Below, one piece after another: positions 10,993 through 21,021 of a stretch of DNA of 64,000 nucleotides (positions are counted from its first letter, which is position 1; each line of letters begins with the position of its first letter). The notes beneath the pieces were generated by a model. It was not told the origin of the DNA. It searched no databases and saw only the letters and a list, made by a program, of their open reading frames with translations. The position numbers and the translations under genes are program-made. Origin of the DNA: Tethya wilhelma (taxonomy: Eukaryota > Porifera > Demospongiae > Tethyida > Tethyidae); NCBI GenBank assembly GCA_964030475.1, contig CAXIPT010000001.1:6911629-6975628 (forward strand), written 5' to 3'.

Positions 10993-11005
10993 TGATAGCA
11001 CAACT
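10993..11005 (+). promoter_or_regulatory. Primer-binding site complementary to own LTR
   Basis: tgatagcacaact directly follows the 5' LTR. With the last LTR base it forms 14 nt that are the exact reverse complement of LTR positions 10906-10919. Tf1 and sushi-type elements prime reverse transcription from the folded 5' end of their own RNA in this way instead of with a tRNA; the same mode is inferred here. Confidence 0.7.
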
Positions 11006-11131
11006 CAGTACAGTCAAAGGGTGGCAGCCATTAACCAAGTCGAATTGTGAACATCAAGAAGAAAGAGACCGGGACTTAGACGGACCCTCCAATTAAAGTG
11101 CACTACACGCGGCCGAGACGGAACACTCGAG

Positions 11132-11989
11132 ATGCCTGAGATACAATGTCCTATCGAAGGCTGCGACTACAAGACACCTGCAGACGTAGAGGCGGTTATC
11201 GCCGCCGCGCTCCTTAATACCCATGCAACTACCCACACGGCGCCCCAGCCTGACGCACCAGCGCCAGCGGCCAGAGTTGAGAAAGTGAAGAGGCCGACCA
11301 TATCGTCAGCAGGCACAACCGAAGACTGGCAGTACTTTGAGTCCAGGTGGGGTGACTACGTCAGGGCAACCAGGCTAGAGGGGCAAGATAAGATCATCCA
11401 GCTCCTTGAGTGTTGCGATGAACCACTCCGTAAGGATCTTACCAGGAATGCTGGGGGACGCACCCTCACCGGTATGACTGAAGACCAGGTGTTCACAGCC
11501 ATGAAGAAGCTGGCAATAAGGCAGGAGAATACGATGGTGGCAAGAGTAACACTACACAACATGAAACAAGACCGAGATGAGCCAGTGCGTGCCTACGGGG
11601 CCAGACTGAGGGGGCAGGCTAGTGTATGCAAGTTCACACAGAAGTGTGGTTCATGTGATGCCACTGTAGACTACACCGAAGCCATGATCAAGGATGTGCT
11701 CTATAGGGGTCTAGATGACTCTGAAATACAGATGGACCTGCTAGGGGACAGAAACCAGGACATGACGCTTGAGCAGACCCTTGCATTTGTCGAGGCGAAG
11801 GAAGCGGGGAAGCGATCAGCATCTCGTCTGCTACTACCCCAGGCTGCCGCATGCGGTAGCCAGCAGCACATACAGGAAGCAGAAGAAACCTCAGACAAAG
11901 AGTCCACCAGCCAAAGACCAGCCAACATGCACATACTGTGGCACCAAGGGCCATGGGAGGAACCCCCCGACAAGGGTCAGACGCACTGA
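11132..11989 (+). CDS. gag: Gag-like protein of the LTR element
   Basis: A 285-residue frame starting with a CCHH-like finger (CPIEGCDYKTP, then paired His near residue 31-35). The central region, about 60-230, has the helical look of Ty3/Gypsy Gag capsid proteins, with EDWQYFESRWGDYVRATRL and VRAYGARLRGQASVCKF. It would form the particle around the element RNA. The frame stops before any CCHC knuckle; the knuckles are in the next frame, so the Gag nucleocapsid is reached only by a +1 shift in the overlap 11769-11989. The last 45 or so residues of this frame look like out-of-frame sequence. Confidence 0.8.
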   Translation: MPEIQCPIEGCDYKTPADVEAVIAAALLNTHATTHTAPQPDAPAPAARVEKVKRPTISSAGTTEDWQYFESRWGDYVRATRLEGQDKIIQLLECCDEPLRKDLTRNAGGRTLTGMTEDQVFTAMKKLAIRQENTMVARVTLHNMKQDRDEPVRAYGARLRGQASVCKFTQKCGSCDATVDYTEAMIKDVLYRGLDDSEIQMDLLGDRNQDMTLEQTLAFVEAKEAGKRSASRLLLPQAAACGSQQHIQEAEETSDKESTSQRPANMHILWHQGPWEEPPDKGQTH

Positions 11990-14900
11990 ATGCCCAGCAT
12001 TTGGCACAACGTGCAACCATTGTGGCAAACAGCACCACTATGAAAGGATGTGTCGAAGCAAGCAGAACCAGGATACCTTGAACAGCACTGCCAGGGGAGA
12101 TGCTGTATTTGACACACTGTGCGAACTAACCCCGACGGAGTGCACCAAAGGGACCACCCTGAGCCACCACATTTTTGACAAGCCAATGCAACAGTGGCTG
12201 AGGCAACGATCAAGGGAGCAACCGCACATTAGACTCAAGGTGAGCATTGGCCTGGAGGATCACAAGCACTTTGGATTCCCTCTCAAAGTACCACCAACAC
12301 ATTCATTCATCAGTGCCATGGCAGACACAGGCTGCCAGAGCTGCCTAGCCGGCCTCAAAGTTGTAAAGAAGCTTGGTCTCAGTACAAATGATCTTATACC
12401 AGTCGACCTCAAAATGCATACAGCTGATGACCGTGACATCGAGATCCTTGGGGCCGCCATCCTGCGACTGTCAGGGAAGGACAGCACGGGATTAGAGAGG
12501 TACACCAGACAACTCGTCTATGTGACAAACAAAACGGACAAGCTGTTCCTCAGCAGAGAGGCATGCACAGACCTGGGGATAATCCCTCACAACTTCCCAA
12601 CCATAGACCATCCAGAGGAAGCAGCGAGCATCAATAATGCAGTAACAAATCCCCCATCACCACAAGAATGTCATTGCCCCAAACGAACTAAACCACCACC
12701 CCCCCCTACCTCCCTTCCGTACCCAGCCACAGAAGCAAACAGAGGGAAACTCGAACAGTACCTGCTGGACTACTATCGCTCCAGTACCTTCAACACATGT
12801 GAGCACCAAACCCTACCACTCATGGATGGCCCACCTATGCGACTCATGATTGACCCAAATGCAACTCCCACTGCCCACCACTCACCCATCCCAGTCCCCC
12901 TCCATTGGCAAGATGAGGTCAAGGCCGGCTTAGACCGAGACGTTAAACTAGGAGTAATAGAACCAGTACCCATTGGAGAACCTGTTACATGGTGCCACAG
13001 AATGGTCATCTGTGCGAAAAAGAACGGTACACCCAGGAGAACCATTGACTTCCAATCACTCAATGCCCACGCCACCAGAGAAACACATCACACTCAGTCA
13101 CCCTTCCACCAGGCAAGATCAATTCCCCATGGAAAGAAGAAAACGGTGTTTGATGCATGGAATGGCTACCACAGTGTCCCCCTACACCCTGATGATCGAC
13201 ACTACACCACATTCATAACGCCCTGGGGACGATACAGATACTGTACAGCACCCCAAGGTTACATTGCCTCAGGTGATGGCTATACAAGGCGTTACGACGA
13301 GATCGTCTCCTCCATCCCAAACAAAACCAAGTGCATTGACGACACCCTTCTATGGTCTAACACAATTGAAGAGAGTTTCTTTCAAGCAGCAAAATGGTTA
13401 GACACATGTGGAAAACATGGAATCACCCTCAACCCTGACAAGTTCCACTTTGCTGAAGACAATGTTGAGTTCGCAGGATTTGAAATTTCAAATGACTCCG
13501 TGAAACCGTGCAAGAAGTACCTAAGGGCCATAACAGATTTCCCAACTCCTAAAAGTTTGACAGACATCAGATCTTGGTTTGGCCTCGTAAACCAAGTGTC
13601 CTACGCCTTCAGCATGGCTGACACAATGTTACCATTTCGGGAACTACTGAAAGCAAACAACAAATTCCAATGGAATGCTCAACTACAAGAGGCATTTGAC
13701 AAGTCGAAAGAAACGATCATCAATGAAATCCAAAATGGAGTTCAAATATTCGACAAAACCAAGCCTACATGCCTAGCCACCGATTGGTCAAAGACAGGAA
13801 TTGGCTACTGGCTGTTCCAAAAACACTGCACATGCCCCTCCAACGAACTCTTCTGCTGCAAGCAAGGCTGGAAAATAACCCTTGTTGGGAGCCGATTCAC
13901 ACATGCAGCTGAATCAAGGTATGCACCCATTGAAGGAGAAGCACTGGCTGTAGCTGATGCCCTTGACAAAGCAAGGCACTTTGTCCTTGGATGCGACAAC
14001 TTAATCATTGCAGTAGATCACCGTCCCCTCCTTAAGATCTTCAGTGACAGATCACTCGACCATATCAGCAACAACAGACTCAGAAACCTCAAAGAGAAAA
14101 CCCTACGATACCGTTTCAAAATGGTTCACATACCAGGTATCAAAAACAAAGCTTCTGATTCAATATCACGACACCCTACGGGTGACAACCACCCACCCAA
14201 GATGATCCTCAATGATGACCTACATAACATCCAAGACACTCCGACCTTGAGCATTCCCAACACACTTCTTGCTGGAATTGACATGGACAGTCAAATGGCA
14301 TCTCTACAAAGTGAAGACCAATTACAGGAGTCACTTATCTCCTCACTACACTCCACGAACACAGTCACCTGGGAACAGGTACAGGATGCTACCACATCAG
14401 ATGAGAACATGCTCCTCCTCTTGTCAACTATCGAGGACGGCTTCCCCGAATCCAAACGCCTGGTACCACCACCCATCCAAGACTACTATCAGTTCCGAAA
14501 GCATCTCTCCAGCAGCGATGGAGTTGCCACATACAAGGATCGCATTATCATCCCACCATCTCTACGACAATCCTGTCTGTCTGCACTACACGCCGCTCAC
14601 CAAGGCACATCAACAATGGTATCGAAAGCGGAAGCATCCATTTTCTGGCCTGGTATCACCAACGACATTCAAGCCACCAGAGCTAACTGCACCCACTGTA
14701 ACCGAATGGCTCCATCTCAGGCAGCTCTGCCACCCACACCACCTATACCACCAGAATACCCGTTCCAATGTATCTGTGCAGACTACTTCCATCACCAGGG
14801 CAAAACCTACTTAGTAATAGTAGACCGATATTCCAATTGGCCAATAGTGGAGAGAGCGCAGGATGGGGCCCAAGGGCTAACCAAAGCCCTCAGGAACACT

Positions 14901-15947
14901 TTTGCTACTTATGGTATCCCTGATGAACTCTCTTCAGATGGCGGCCCAGAATTTGTCGCCACCAACACAAGAAAATTCCTTCATGACTGGGGAGTCCACC
15001 ACCGCCTCAGCTCAGTAGCCTTCCCACACAGCAACTGCAGAGCTGAAATCGGTGTCAAAACTGTCAAACGACTCATCACGGGTAACACCGGGAAAGATGG
15101 TGACATCAATGTTGATGCCTTTCAGAAAGCCATTCTGCAATACAGGAACACTCCAGACCCTTCAACGAAATTGTCACCAGCCATGTGTATCTTTGGACGA
15201 CCAACAAAGGATCTCATACCCATCCTACCCAGGAAATACCAGCCACACCCAACTTGGAGCGATACCCTTGCTCTAAGAGAACAAGCCCTAAGACACCGTC
15301 ACATGGTCCAACAAGAGCGTTGGAGTGAACACACCAAAGCCCTCCCACCACTTAAAGTCGGCGACAGAGTGAGAATCCAGAATCAGATTGGAAGCCATCC
15401 AAACAAATGGGATCGAACTGGTATCGTCATAGAAGTTCGCCAATTCCACCAGTATCTCATTAGAGTTGATGGCTCTGGCAGGCAAACACTCAGGAACCGC
15501 AAATTCCTCAGAAAATATATCCCTGCATATCAATCATCCGAAAGACGCTCTATCCTTGACGACTTGAGCCAAGTGACTCTACCTTCAGGTGTAACCACAT
15601 CAGACCCCACTCCCAATGCTGCATTGCCACCCACAACACATCTGTCACAGCCCAACATAGCAGACCCAGACACTGGATCGAGCCCTCCACCTGATCTGCA
15701 ACATACTGACGAAATCCCAGATCCCCAACCAATGCTAGATGCTGATCAACCATTACCAACAGCATCTCCACCAACTCCCACACAAGAGCTATTCCCCACC
15801 ACCAGCACCATCACAACCACTACGTCGATCATCACGAGCACGAAAACCTCCGATACGATTGTATTCAAAGCTCGAAGAGACTCAGTCTACAACCAACAAG
15901 CCATAAGCTTCCTGGTCACAGACTTGGGGGGAGATAGAGAACATTGA
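11769..15947 (+). CDS. pol: Pol polyprotein of the LTR element
   Basis: A 1,392-residue open frame, +1 relative to gag. The ATG is nominal, since entry is probably by frameshift from gag. Domains: zinc knuckles (about 54-95, the second a standard CX2CX4HX4C), aspartic protease with DTG at 186-188, reverse transcriptase (about 350-560) with CIDD near 522 in place of the usual YxDD, RNase H (about 660-790) starting TDWSKTGIGYW, an integrase HHCC finger (about 935-975), the DDE core with Asp in CADYF (about 1004), Asp in SSDGGPEF (about 1056) and Glu in RAEIG (about 1092), then a GPY/F-like C-terminal module and a Pro/Thr-rich tail. It would copy the RNA and insert the cDNA. No stops interrupt it, and the stop codon lies inside the 3' LTR. 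Confidence 0.9.
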   Translation: MSRPLHLSRRRKRGSDQHLVCYYPRLPHAVASSTYRKQKKPQTKSPPAKDQPTCTYCGTKGHGRNPPTRVRRTECPAFGTTCNHCGKQHHYERMCRSKQNQDTLNSTARGDAVFDTLCELTPTECTKGTTLSHHIFDKPMQQWLRQRSREQPHIRLKVSIGLEDHKHFGFPLKVPPTHSFISAMADTGCQSCLAGLKVVKKLGLSTNDLIPVDLKMHTADDRDIEILGAAILRLSGKDSTGLERYTRQLVYVTNKTDKLFLSREACTDLGIIPHNFPTIDHPEEAASINNAVTNPPSPQECHCPKRTKPPPPPTSLPYPATEANRGKLEQYLLDYYRSSTFNTCEHQTLPLMDGPPMRLMIDPNATPTAHHSPIPVPLHWQDEVKAGLDRDVKLGVIEPVPIGEPVTWCHRMVICAKKNGTPRRTIDFQSLNAHATRETHHTQSPFHQARSIPHGKKKTVFDAWNGYHSVPLHPDDRHYTTFITPWGRYRYCTAPQGYIASGDGYTRRYDEIVSSIPNKTKCIDDTLLWSNTIEESFFQAAKWLDTCGKHGITLNPDKFHFAEDNVEFAGFEISNDSVKPCKKYLRAITDFPTPKSLTDIRSWFGLVNQVSYAFSMADTMLPFRELLKANNKFQWNAQLQEAFDKSKETIINEIQNGVQIFDKTKPTCLATDWSKTGIGYWLFQKHCTCPSNELFCCKQGWKITLVGSRFTHAAESRYAPIEGEALAVADALDKARHFVLGCDNLIIAVDHRPLLKIFSDRSLDHISNNRLRNLKEKTLRYRFKMVHIPGIKNKASDSISRHPTGDNHPPKMILNDDLHNIQDTPTLSIPNTLLAGIDMDSQMASLQSEDQLQESLISSLHSTNTVTWEQVQDATTSDENMLLLLSTIEDGFPESKRLVPPPIQDYYQFRKHLSSSDGVATYKDRIIIPPSLRQSCLSALHAAHQGTSTMVSKAEASIFWPGITNDIQATRANCTHCNRMAPSQAALPPTPPIPPEYPFQCICADYFHHQGKTYLVIVDRYSNWPIVERAQDGAQGLTKALRNTFATYGIPDELSSDGGPEFVATNTRKFLHDWGVHHRLSSVAFPHSNCRAEIGVKTVKRLITGNTGKDGDINVDAFQKAILQYRNTPDPSTKLSPAMCIFGRPTKDLIPILPRKYQPHPTWSDTLALREQALRHRHMVQQERWSEHTKALPPLKVGDRVRIQNQIGSHPNKWDRTGIVIEVRQFHQYLIRVDGSGRQTLRNRKFLRKYIPAYQSSERRSILDDLSQVTLPSGVTTSDPTPNAALPPTTHLSQPNIADPDTGSSPPPDLQHTDEIPDPQPMLDADQPLPTASPPTPTQELFPTTSTITTTTSIITSTKTSDTIVFKARRDSVYNQQAISFLVTDLGGDREH
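15926..15934 (+). promoter_or_regulatory. Polypurine tract
   Basis: ggggggaga lies directly against the first base of the 3' LTR, where plus-strand DNA priming is expected. It independently supports the LTR edge at 15935. Confidence 0.75.
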
Positions 15948-16084
15948 ACTTTGAACCTTATAAGACTATTTAGCTGACGGTCCATACCTATTTATTCAGT
16001 TGTGCTATCATTGATTTCGTGTTGTTATCTTATGTAAATCAAGTTTCGTAAACATGAACAAATAGGGTATTCCCTTATTATTTA
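15935..16084 (+). repeat. 3' LTR
   Basis: 150 bp, no difference seen from the 5' LTR. Followed by ctaag, the second copy of the target duplication. The pol stop codon (tga at 15945-15947) lies within it. Confidence 0.9.
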
Positions 16085-16346
16085 CTAAGTTTAATCCAAT
16101 TGAATATTAATACTGTTAAACCTGTCAAGAAAGTAAATTTCAATTTCTTGTGTTAAATCAGCATACTATATTATTATATGAGCTAATTATAAACTGCATG
16201 CAGCACTATTGCAATACCAATAAAATGCCAGCCTAGCTAATAATAATTATAACCATTTTGTGTGTCACAAGAATAATAAAAATGTTTATGCTAACTATTG
16301 AATTTTGGTTTCCTATAAGGGATGTTATTATATTGCATATCATTAA

Positions 16347-19300
16347 TTAATTCTTTTTTAGCAATGGTTGAGTTGCTTTCAGAAAGTCTTCTAGTTCTTC
16401 ATGTCTATTCATTGGGCCCTCGATCTCACTGTGTGTAACATACACAGCTGGAGCACCATTTTGTTCATCGTTGCTGTTCACTGCTTGAAAACCAAATAGA
16501 CCCACATCTTTTCTGCCAGAATAACATCTTCTTTGAATTGGGATTATGGCATATGCACACGTGTGATAGAACAAAATTCCTGTAAACGTCACAAAAGCAA
16601 TGACTGTTGAAGTGTAAGCAACTGCAGCTTGGTTTCCATCGGTCATTCTCACATACAGAGTAGCGGCTGAGAGTATGGTACAGTTGAGTAAAAACGAGCT
16701 TTCTAGACAGCTAAGTGGCCATTTTTTGTAGACGACAAGACTCATCACTTGAAGGACTCCTACTGCACAGATAATGAAGAGGAGATTCACATTTGGATCA
16801 CCACTGATGTTACCAACGACTGATACAAGATACAGGACTATACGAACAAAGAGTAACAGTCCGGTCCAATATCGATGCTTTGCGTTGTAGGGAGCGTGAT
16901 AAGCATCCATAAAGGAGTGGAGTTTGGAATTTCTTATCCACTTTGTTAAAAATCTCTCGGGACAGCTCTGAAGGCATTGCCAAAATATGAGGAGAATTGT
17001 ATAAAACAAGCTGAGAATTAGAACTACAATAGCCACTATGAAAAGTGGTATATGTTTAGTACTGAAGTAGTCAATGTTGGCATCAACTAGCCATTTCAAA
17101 CGTTGAGAACCATCTGGATATTTCAAGATTGCAAACTCAAACACAGAAATTATAGTACGGAGTTGTTTTGTATAGGACAGCAATAACAGTGTGGCTAATG
17201 TTGCAACAGGATTCATGGTTGAAATAAGACGAGCAAATCTTTGAGAGTATTCACTGAAAACGATTACAAACAATAACAGGAATATAACGTACAAAGGAAA
17301 GATAAACTGGAGCCAAGTTTTTGCATAGCCGTCCATACCATCGTAGAAGCAAGTGATAAATCCAAAGTCAAGATTGAGCCACGAAATAAATACTGTCAAA
17401 GGACTTGGGGACACAAATGGTGATGGAAAGAAGGTTGAACGATTTGTTGCAATGATATTGGCGTAAAGTATCACTCCATTGATCGTTCCAACAGCTACGG
17501 TCAAGTTGCACACCAAGAGAAATACGACCAGAGCTATACCAGCTATAGCGAATACAATGAGAAGCAACACCCATTCATTTGAGCATCTTTTACATTGAGA
17601 ACTTCCGAGAGTGAGACTAAGATCGCTTGAGCAAGCTCCACAAAGTATTCCAGTTCGGTTGAATGCACATTGGTCATCTGAGCCATCAGCTTCATTCAAA
17701 TTGATCCAAACTTTTTCAGTTGAAGGATGGCAGTAATCGTAAGGACAGTGTTGATAGGTTAAGAAACAGTCTGTAGAATCTGTAATTGAACATTTGCTAG
17801 CATTTACGACAGAAATCCAAGGATCACCTTTTCTCAAAACAGATTCCGTGTCAATGGAACACAAACTTACGTATCTTCTTAAACTTGGATGACATTCACA
17901 ATCTGTACCTGAATCATTGAAGCCAGTTGGACAAGGCAAGAACTTAATCCTAACTGTGCGTAGTGATATTCCCATATCCTTACAAGGGCCGTCAGCATAC
18001 AGAGTGAGATTTTCAGACTGGTGAGGAGAAATAATATTGAACTGCAAAACTGTGCAATTTCCATGATTGTTTGTACGCTGAATAGTCTGCCCCACTTTAC
18101 TGAGTCCAGCATCCACTGAAAGACCACTATAGACTTTAATGTTTGGCAAACTGTTGTTTACTTGATCGACAGCAACTAGAGGAACATGAATTGTCTCATT
18201 TTTCCTAACATTTATTGAAGCAAGTTGATAGTCACAGTCTGGCTCATAATCAGTATAATTCAGTTTACAAAAGCACAAACGAACTGGCAAAGATGATATT
18301 TCTTCTTTGATCTCGTCGACTTCAATGTTTGTTACATTGGTTACAAAGGATATTGCACTCACAGAATCTATGCTCACAATATGTGAATATTTCTTGAAGA
18401 GCTCTAATCCTGGACTTAGTGAACATCTATCAAGTAAACCTCCATAAATTGTGTCACCCGAGTAGTAACTGTCAGCAGAGTTATTACTAAAGAAGATGTT
18501 ATGTAAGTTAATAGCCTCACATTTCAAGGTATACATGCGAAAACTCTGTAAGAAGCATTCATTAGCTTTAGTGTTCTCATTTGTGGAAATAGATGCACAA
18601 ATACTTTGATCAAAAATGTAAAGAGCCCCACCATATACTGCCCTGTTATTTGCAAAGTCGAGTCTAAGCCATGTATCAGAGTTTGTGTTTGTACAATAAG
18701 AATCACATAATCCTGGATTACACTCCATCTCCTTAAAGATGTAAAGTTTAGAGTTTAATTCCAAGAACATTCCTCCACCAAGTGTCGCTGTGTTGTTGCT
18801 GATGCTTAGTGACTGCCCGTAGTAGTTTATTTTTGCATCAATGGCATATATTCCTCCCCCCTTTTCTTCAGCTGTGTTTCCTATAATAAATGTTGTTCCT
18901 CTTATGTTAATTTCTCCTTGATACATGAAAATGGCTCCACCACAGGATGCCTGGTTGTATTCGATGTTCGTGATTCCATAGATTGAGATCGAACTTTCTG
19001 TTGCATTCATCGCACCACCACACTGGTTGTAAACAGCTTTGTTGAACATTATATTGGTTGTACCATTAAACTTGATATTACTTAAATGTGCTTCAAAGGC
19101 CCTTCCTTGACGTGTGTTGAGTAAGTTTGTATTCCCTTGAAAAGTAACATTGGACGTCTGAAACACAATAGGTCTGTCGTTGTTTGCTATGGTTGTGTTT
19201 CCAGAAAACATTACTGTACTCTGTAATACATTAAGTACACTCACACAATTATGGTGTTCACAAGCATTGTTGACAATCTCAATAGTACCTCTACAAACAA

Positions 19301-20612
19301 GGGTCACTGCTTGCACAGTGATAGTACAAGTATTATTGTCTGCGTTGTTGGTGACTCTGATGTTGTTGATGAAGACAAAGGCTGACAAACGATTATCTCC
19401 AATAAGATGTAGTGCACTGCTACCTTTATATGCTCTGTTGTATTGGAAATCTGCATTATAAATACTCACGTTGCCATTTTGAATAAGCAATGCCCCACCC
19501 CATTTCTTAGCTGTGTTGTGTTGGTACACTGTGTCATTGATTGTGGCATTTGAATGATGAATTTGCATTGCACCACCGTAGAAGTACGTTGCTTTGTTGT
19601 TGATGAATGTTATACTGTTTGCAATGAACGAAGAACTCCTATTAATGACTACAGCACCACCCGTGATTGCTTGGTTGTCAACGAACAAACACCTATCTAT
19701 TGAGATGTTACTGTAACTGGTACATATGGCACCACCTACACTTATTGTAAACTCGAGCTCATCCCAAACTGCTGAATTATTTTGAAAAAGGCTGTCACTT
19801 ATGACTACTTTACTGTTGATAGCATACAGTGCTCCTCCATTAATAGAGTCATTTGAAAAACTGCTAGGAATAGCCCTGTTGTTGGTAAATGTTACATTTT
19901 CCATGAAAATGGTACCATTTTCGGCACCAATTGCACCTCCTTTCAAAGCAGCAATATTGCTATCAAAGAAACTATCACTGATATTCATATCACTGTGATT
20001 TAGATAAATGGCTCCACCCAACTTGCTAGTACGATCCTCCAAATTGGAGAACTTAGAGAAAATACAGTTTCTAATGACCGCACCATCTATGTGCTGTAAC
20101 TCTAAACCAATTCCATTAGAGTGATTCGTACCATAATTCTGAAAGATGCAATCTGTGAGAGTAAGGAAAGTGACAAACTCGGGTGCTGAGGTGACTCTCG
20201 TATTCACACAGTGGAACTGTATACCATTGATGATCAGCTCTTCTATAGAATCAAATCCAAAGCTTCGATTGTGTTCGCAAGTGATTACTGCAACTGATGG
20301 AGATAATTTCTCGGTTGAAGTGATCATCAAGTAATCAAATCTTGAGAATTCGAAGTTCCTTTCAAGAAAATGATTCCCAGGTAACACGATGAGGGTAGTA
20401 TTTATAGAAGAGAAGTAATTGCTTGGTTTGCTTGCATACTCGGAAATTGTGAAGCAAGGAAGGCCTTCTTCAGGACAGGCTGATGAAGGTGTAACATAGT
20501 AGATGTCTGCTTTTACAAAAGTAAAAATGATGACTAAAAGCAGTTGTACCTGTCCCAAATGACATGCCATTGAGGTGCCTATTGAACAGTGAGGTATTTG
20601 GAGTTGTGACAA
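16347..20612 (-). CDS. Pmp-like beta-helix protein with multi-pass C terminus
   Basis: A 1,421-residue single-exon frame. Residues 1-35 are a signal peptide. About 36-600 is a parallel beta-helix of repeats with GGAI/GGAL and FxxN motifs (LGGAIYLN, KGGAIGAEN, NGGALYAIN, FDSN, FTNN), the pattern of chlamydial polymorphic membrane protein repeats, densely glycosylated by sequon count. A Cys-rich region (about 620-1010) ends in CGACSSDLSLTLGSSQCKRC. About 1012-1355 holds some nine hydrophobic helices, then a cytoplasmic tail. A cell-surface protein is the safe reading; adhesion or recognition is plausible from the beta-helix, and no enzyme motif was seen. The start gives a clean signal peptide. 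Large intronless proteins of this layout are, as far as I recall, common in sponges and cnidarians. It is the only complete copy; the partial copy at 22 kb is probably an assembly duplicate. Confidence 0.8.
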   Translation of the reverse strand: MSQLQIPHCSIGTSMACHLGQVQLLLVIIFTFVKADIYYVTPSSACPEEGLPCFTISEYASKPSNYFSSINTTLIVLPGNHFLERNFEFSRFDYLMITSTEKLSPSVAVITCEHNRSFGFDSIEELIINGIQFHCVNTRVTSAPEFVTFLTLTDCIFQNYGTNHSNGIGLELQHIDGAVIRNCIFSKFSNLEDRTSKLGGAIYLNHSDMNISDSFFDSNIAALKGGAIGAENGTIFMENVTFTNNRAIPSSFSNDSINGGALYAINSKVVISDSLFQNNSAVWDELEFTISVGGAICTSYSNISIDRCLFVDNQAITGGAVVINRSSSFIANSITFINNKATYFYGGAMQIHHSNATINDTVYQHNTAKKWGGALLIQNGNVSIYNADFQYNRAYKGSSALHLIGDNRLSAFVFINNIRVTNNADNNTCTITVQAVTLVCRGTIEIVNNACEHHNCVSVLNVLQSTVMFSGNTTIANNDRPIVFQTSNVTFQGNTNLLNTRQGRAFEAHLSNIKFNGTTNIMFNKAVYNQCGGAMNATESSISIYGITNIEYNQASCGGAIFMYQGEINIRGTTFIIGNTAEEKGGGIYAIDAKINYYGQSLSISNNTATLGGGMFLELNSKLYIFKEMECNPGLCDSYCTNTNSDTWLRLDFANNRAVYGGALYIFDQSICASISTNENTKANECFLQSFRMYTLKCEAINLHNIFFSNNSADSYYSGDTIYGGLLDRCSLSPGLELFKKYSHIVSIDSVSAISFVTNVTNIEVDEIKEEISSLPVRLCFCKLNYTDYEPDCDYQLASINVRKNETIHVPLVAVDQVNNSLPNIKVYSGLSVDAGLSKVGQTIQRTNNHGNCTVLQFNIISPHQSENLTLYADGPCKDMGISLRTVRIKFLPCPTGFNDSGTDCECHPSLRRYVSLCSIDTESVLRKGDPWISVVNASKCSITDSTDCFLTYQHCPYDYCHPSTEKVWINLNEADGSDDQCAFNRTGILCGACSSDLSLTLGSSQCKRCSNEWVLLLIVFAIAGIALVVFLLVCNLTVAVGTINGVILYANIIATNRSTFFPSPFVSPSPLTVFISWLNLDFGFITCFYDGMDGYAKTWLQFIFPLYVIFLLLFVIVFSEYSQRFARLISTMNPVATLATLLLLSYTKQLRTIISVFEFAILKYPDGSQRLKWLVDANIDYFSTKHIPLFIVAIVVLILSLFYTILLIFWQCLQSCPERFLTKWIRNSKLHSFMDAYHAPYNAKHRYWTGLLLFVRIVLYLVSVVGNISGDPNVNLLFIICAVGVLQVMSLVVYKKWPLSCLESSFLLNCTILSAATLYVRMTDGNQAAVAYTSTVIAFVTFTGILFYHTCAYAIIPIQRRCYSGRKDVGLFGFQAVNSNDEQNGAPAVYVTHSEIEGPMNRHEELEDFLKATQPLLKKN

Positions 20613-20945
20613 AACTTGACTTGTGTAAAAATTAAAGTCTCAATATTAATTATTCCAACTAATCTTATATTTGTAGAAATTCCACTGCCTTTTTCTGTTG
20701 ATAAATTCAAAGTAGAGAAATTTGAACAGTTTTACTTGCGTAAAGATTGATGTAAAGCCTCAATTATTCCAACCAGTCTATATTTGTAGAAATTCCTCTG
20801 GCTTGATCTGTTGATGAATTCAAAGCAGTCAAGCACTAGAGTCTCTTTTCACTGGATAGTTTTTGGCTATTAATTTTTCGATGTGCTGTGTAGATATAAT
20901 ATAATTATTCCACTGCATTTCCTGTGGAATGTCACGAGAGAGTTC

Positions 20946-21021
20946 CCTGGGGTTAGGTTGATTGGGGTCAGTACTACACTTGACCTGGGGTTAGGTTGAT
21001 TGGGGTCAGTACTACACTTGA
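20946..21021. repeat. 38-bp tandem repeat, two units
   Basis: Two head-to-tail copies of a 38-bp unit beginning cctggggttaggttgattgg, upstream of the Pmp-like gene. The same pair recurs at 23008-23083 because of the larger duplication. Confidence 0.85.

Larger units (their letters stand above)
10843..16084 (+). mobile_element. Full-length Ty3/Gypsy-like LTR retrotransposon
   Basis: A 5,242-bp element bounded by two 150-bp LTRs that read as identical, flanked by a 5-bp target duplication ctaag (10838-10842 and 16085-16089). Order: 5' LTR, self-complementary primer site, gag frame, pol frame (zinc knuckles, protease, reverse transcriptase, RNase H, integrase), polypurine tract, 3' LTR. RNase H before integrase is the Ty3/Gypsy order. 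Both frames are free of internal stops. Identical LTRs and intact frames indicate a recent insertion, possibly still able to move. It sits between the receptor array and the Pmp-like gene and interrupts neither. Base composition is visibly richer in GC than the flanks. Confidence 0.93.

Noticed and set aside
16347..20612. Bacterial origin or contamination for the Pmp-like gene
   Set aside because: Sequence composition matches its neighbours, it has a eukaryotic-type signal peptide and many sequons, and it is embedded between sponge-like genes and elements. Pmp repeats alone do not show transfer.
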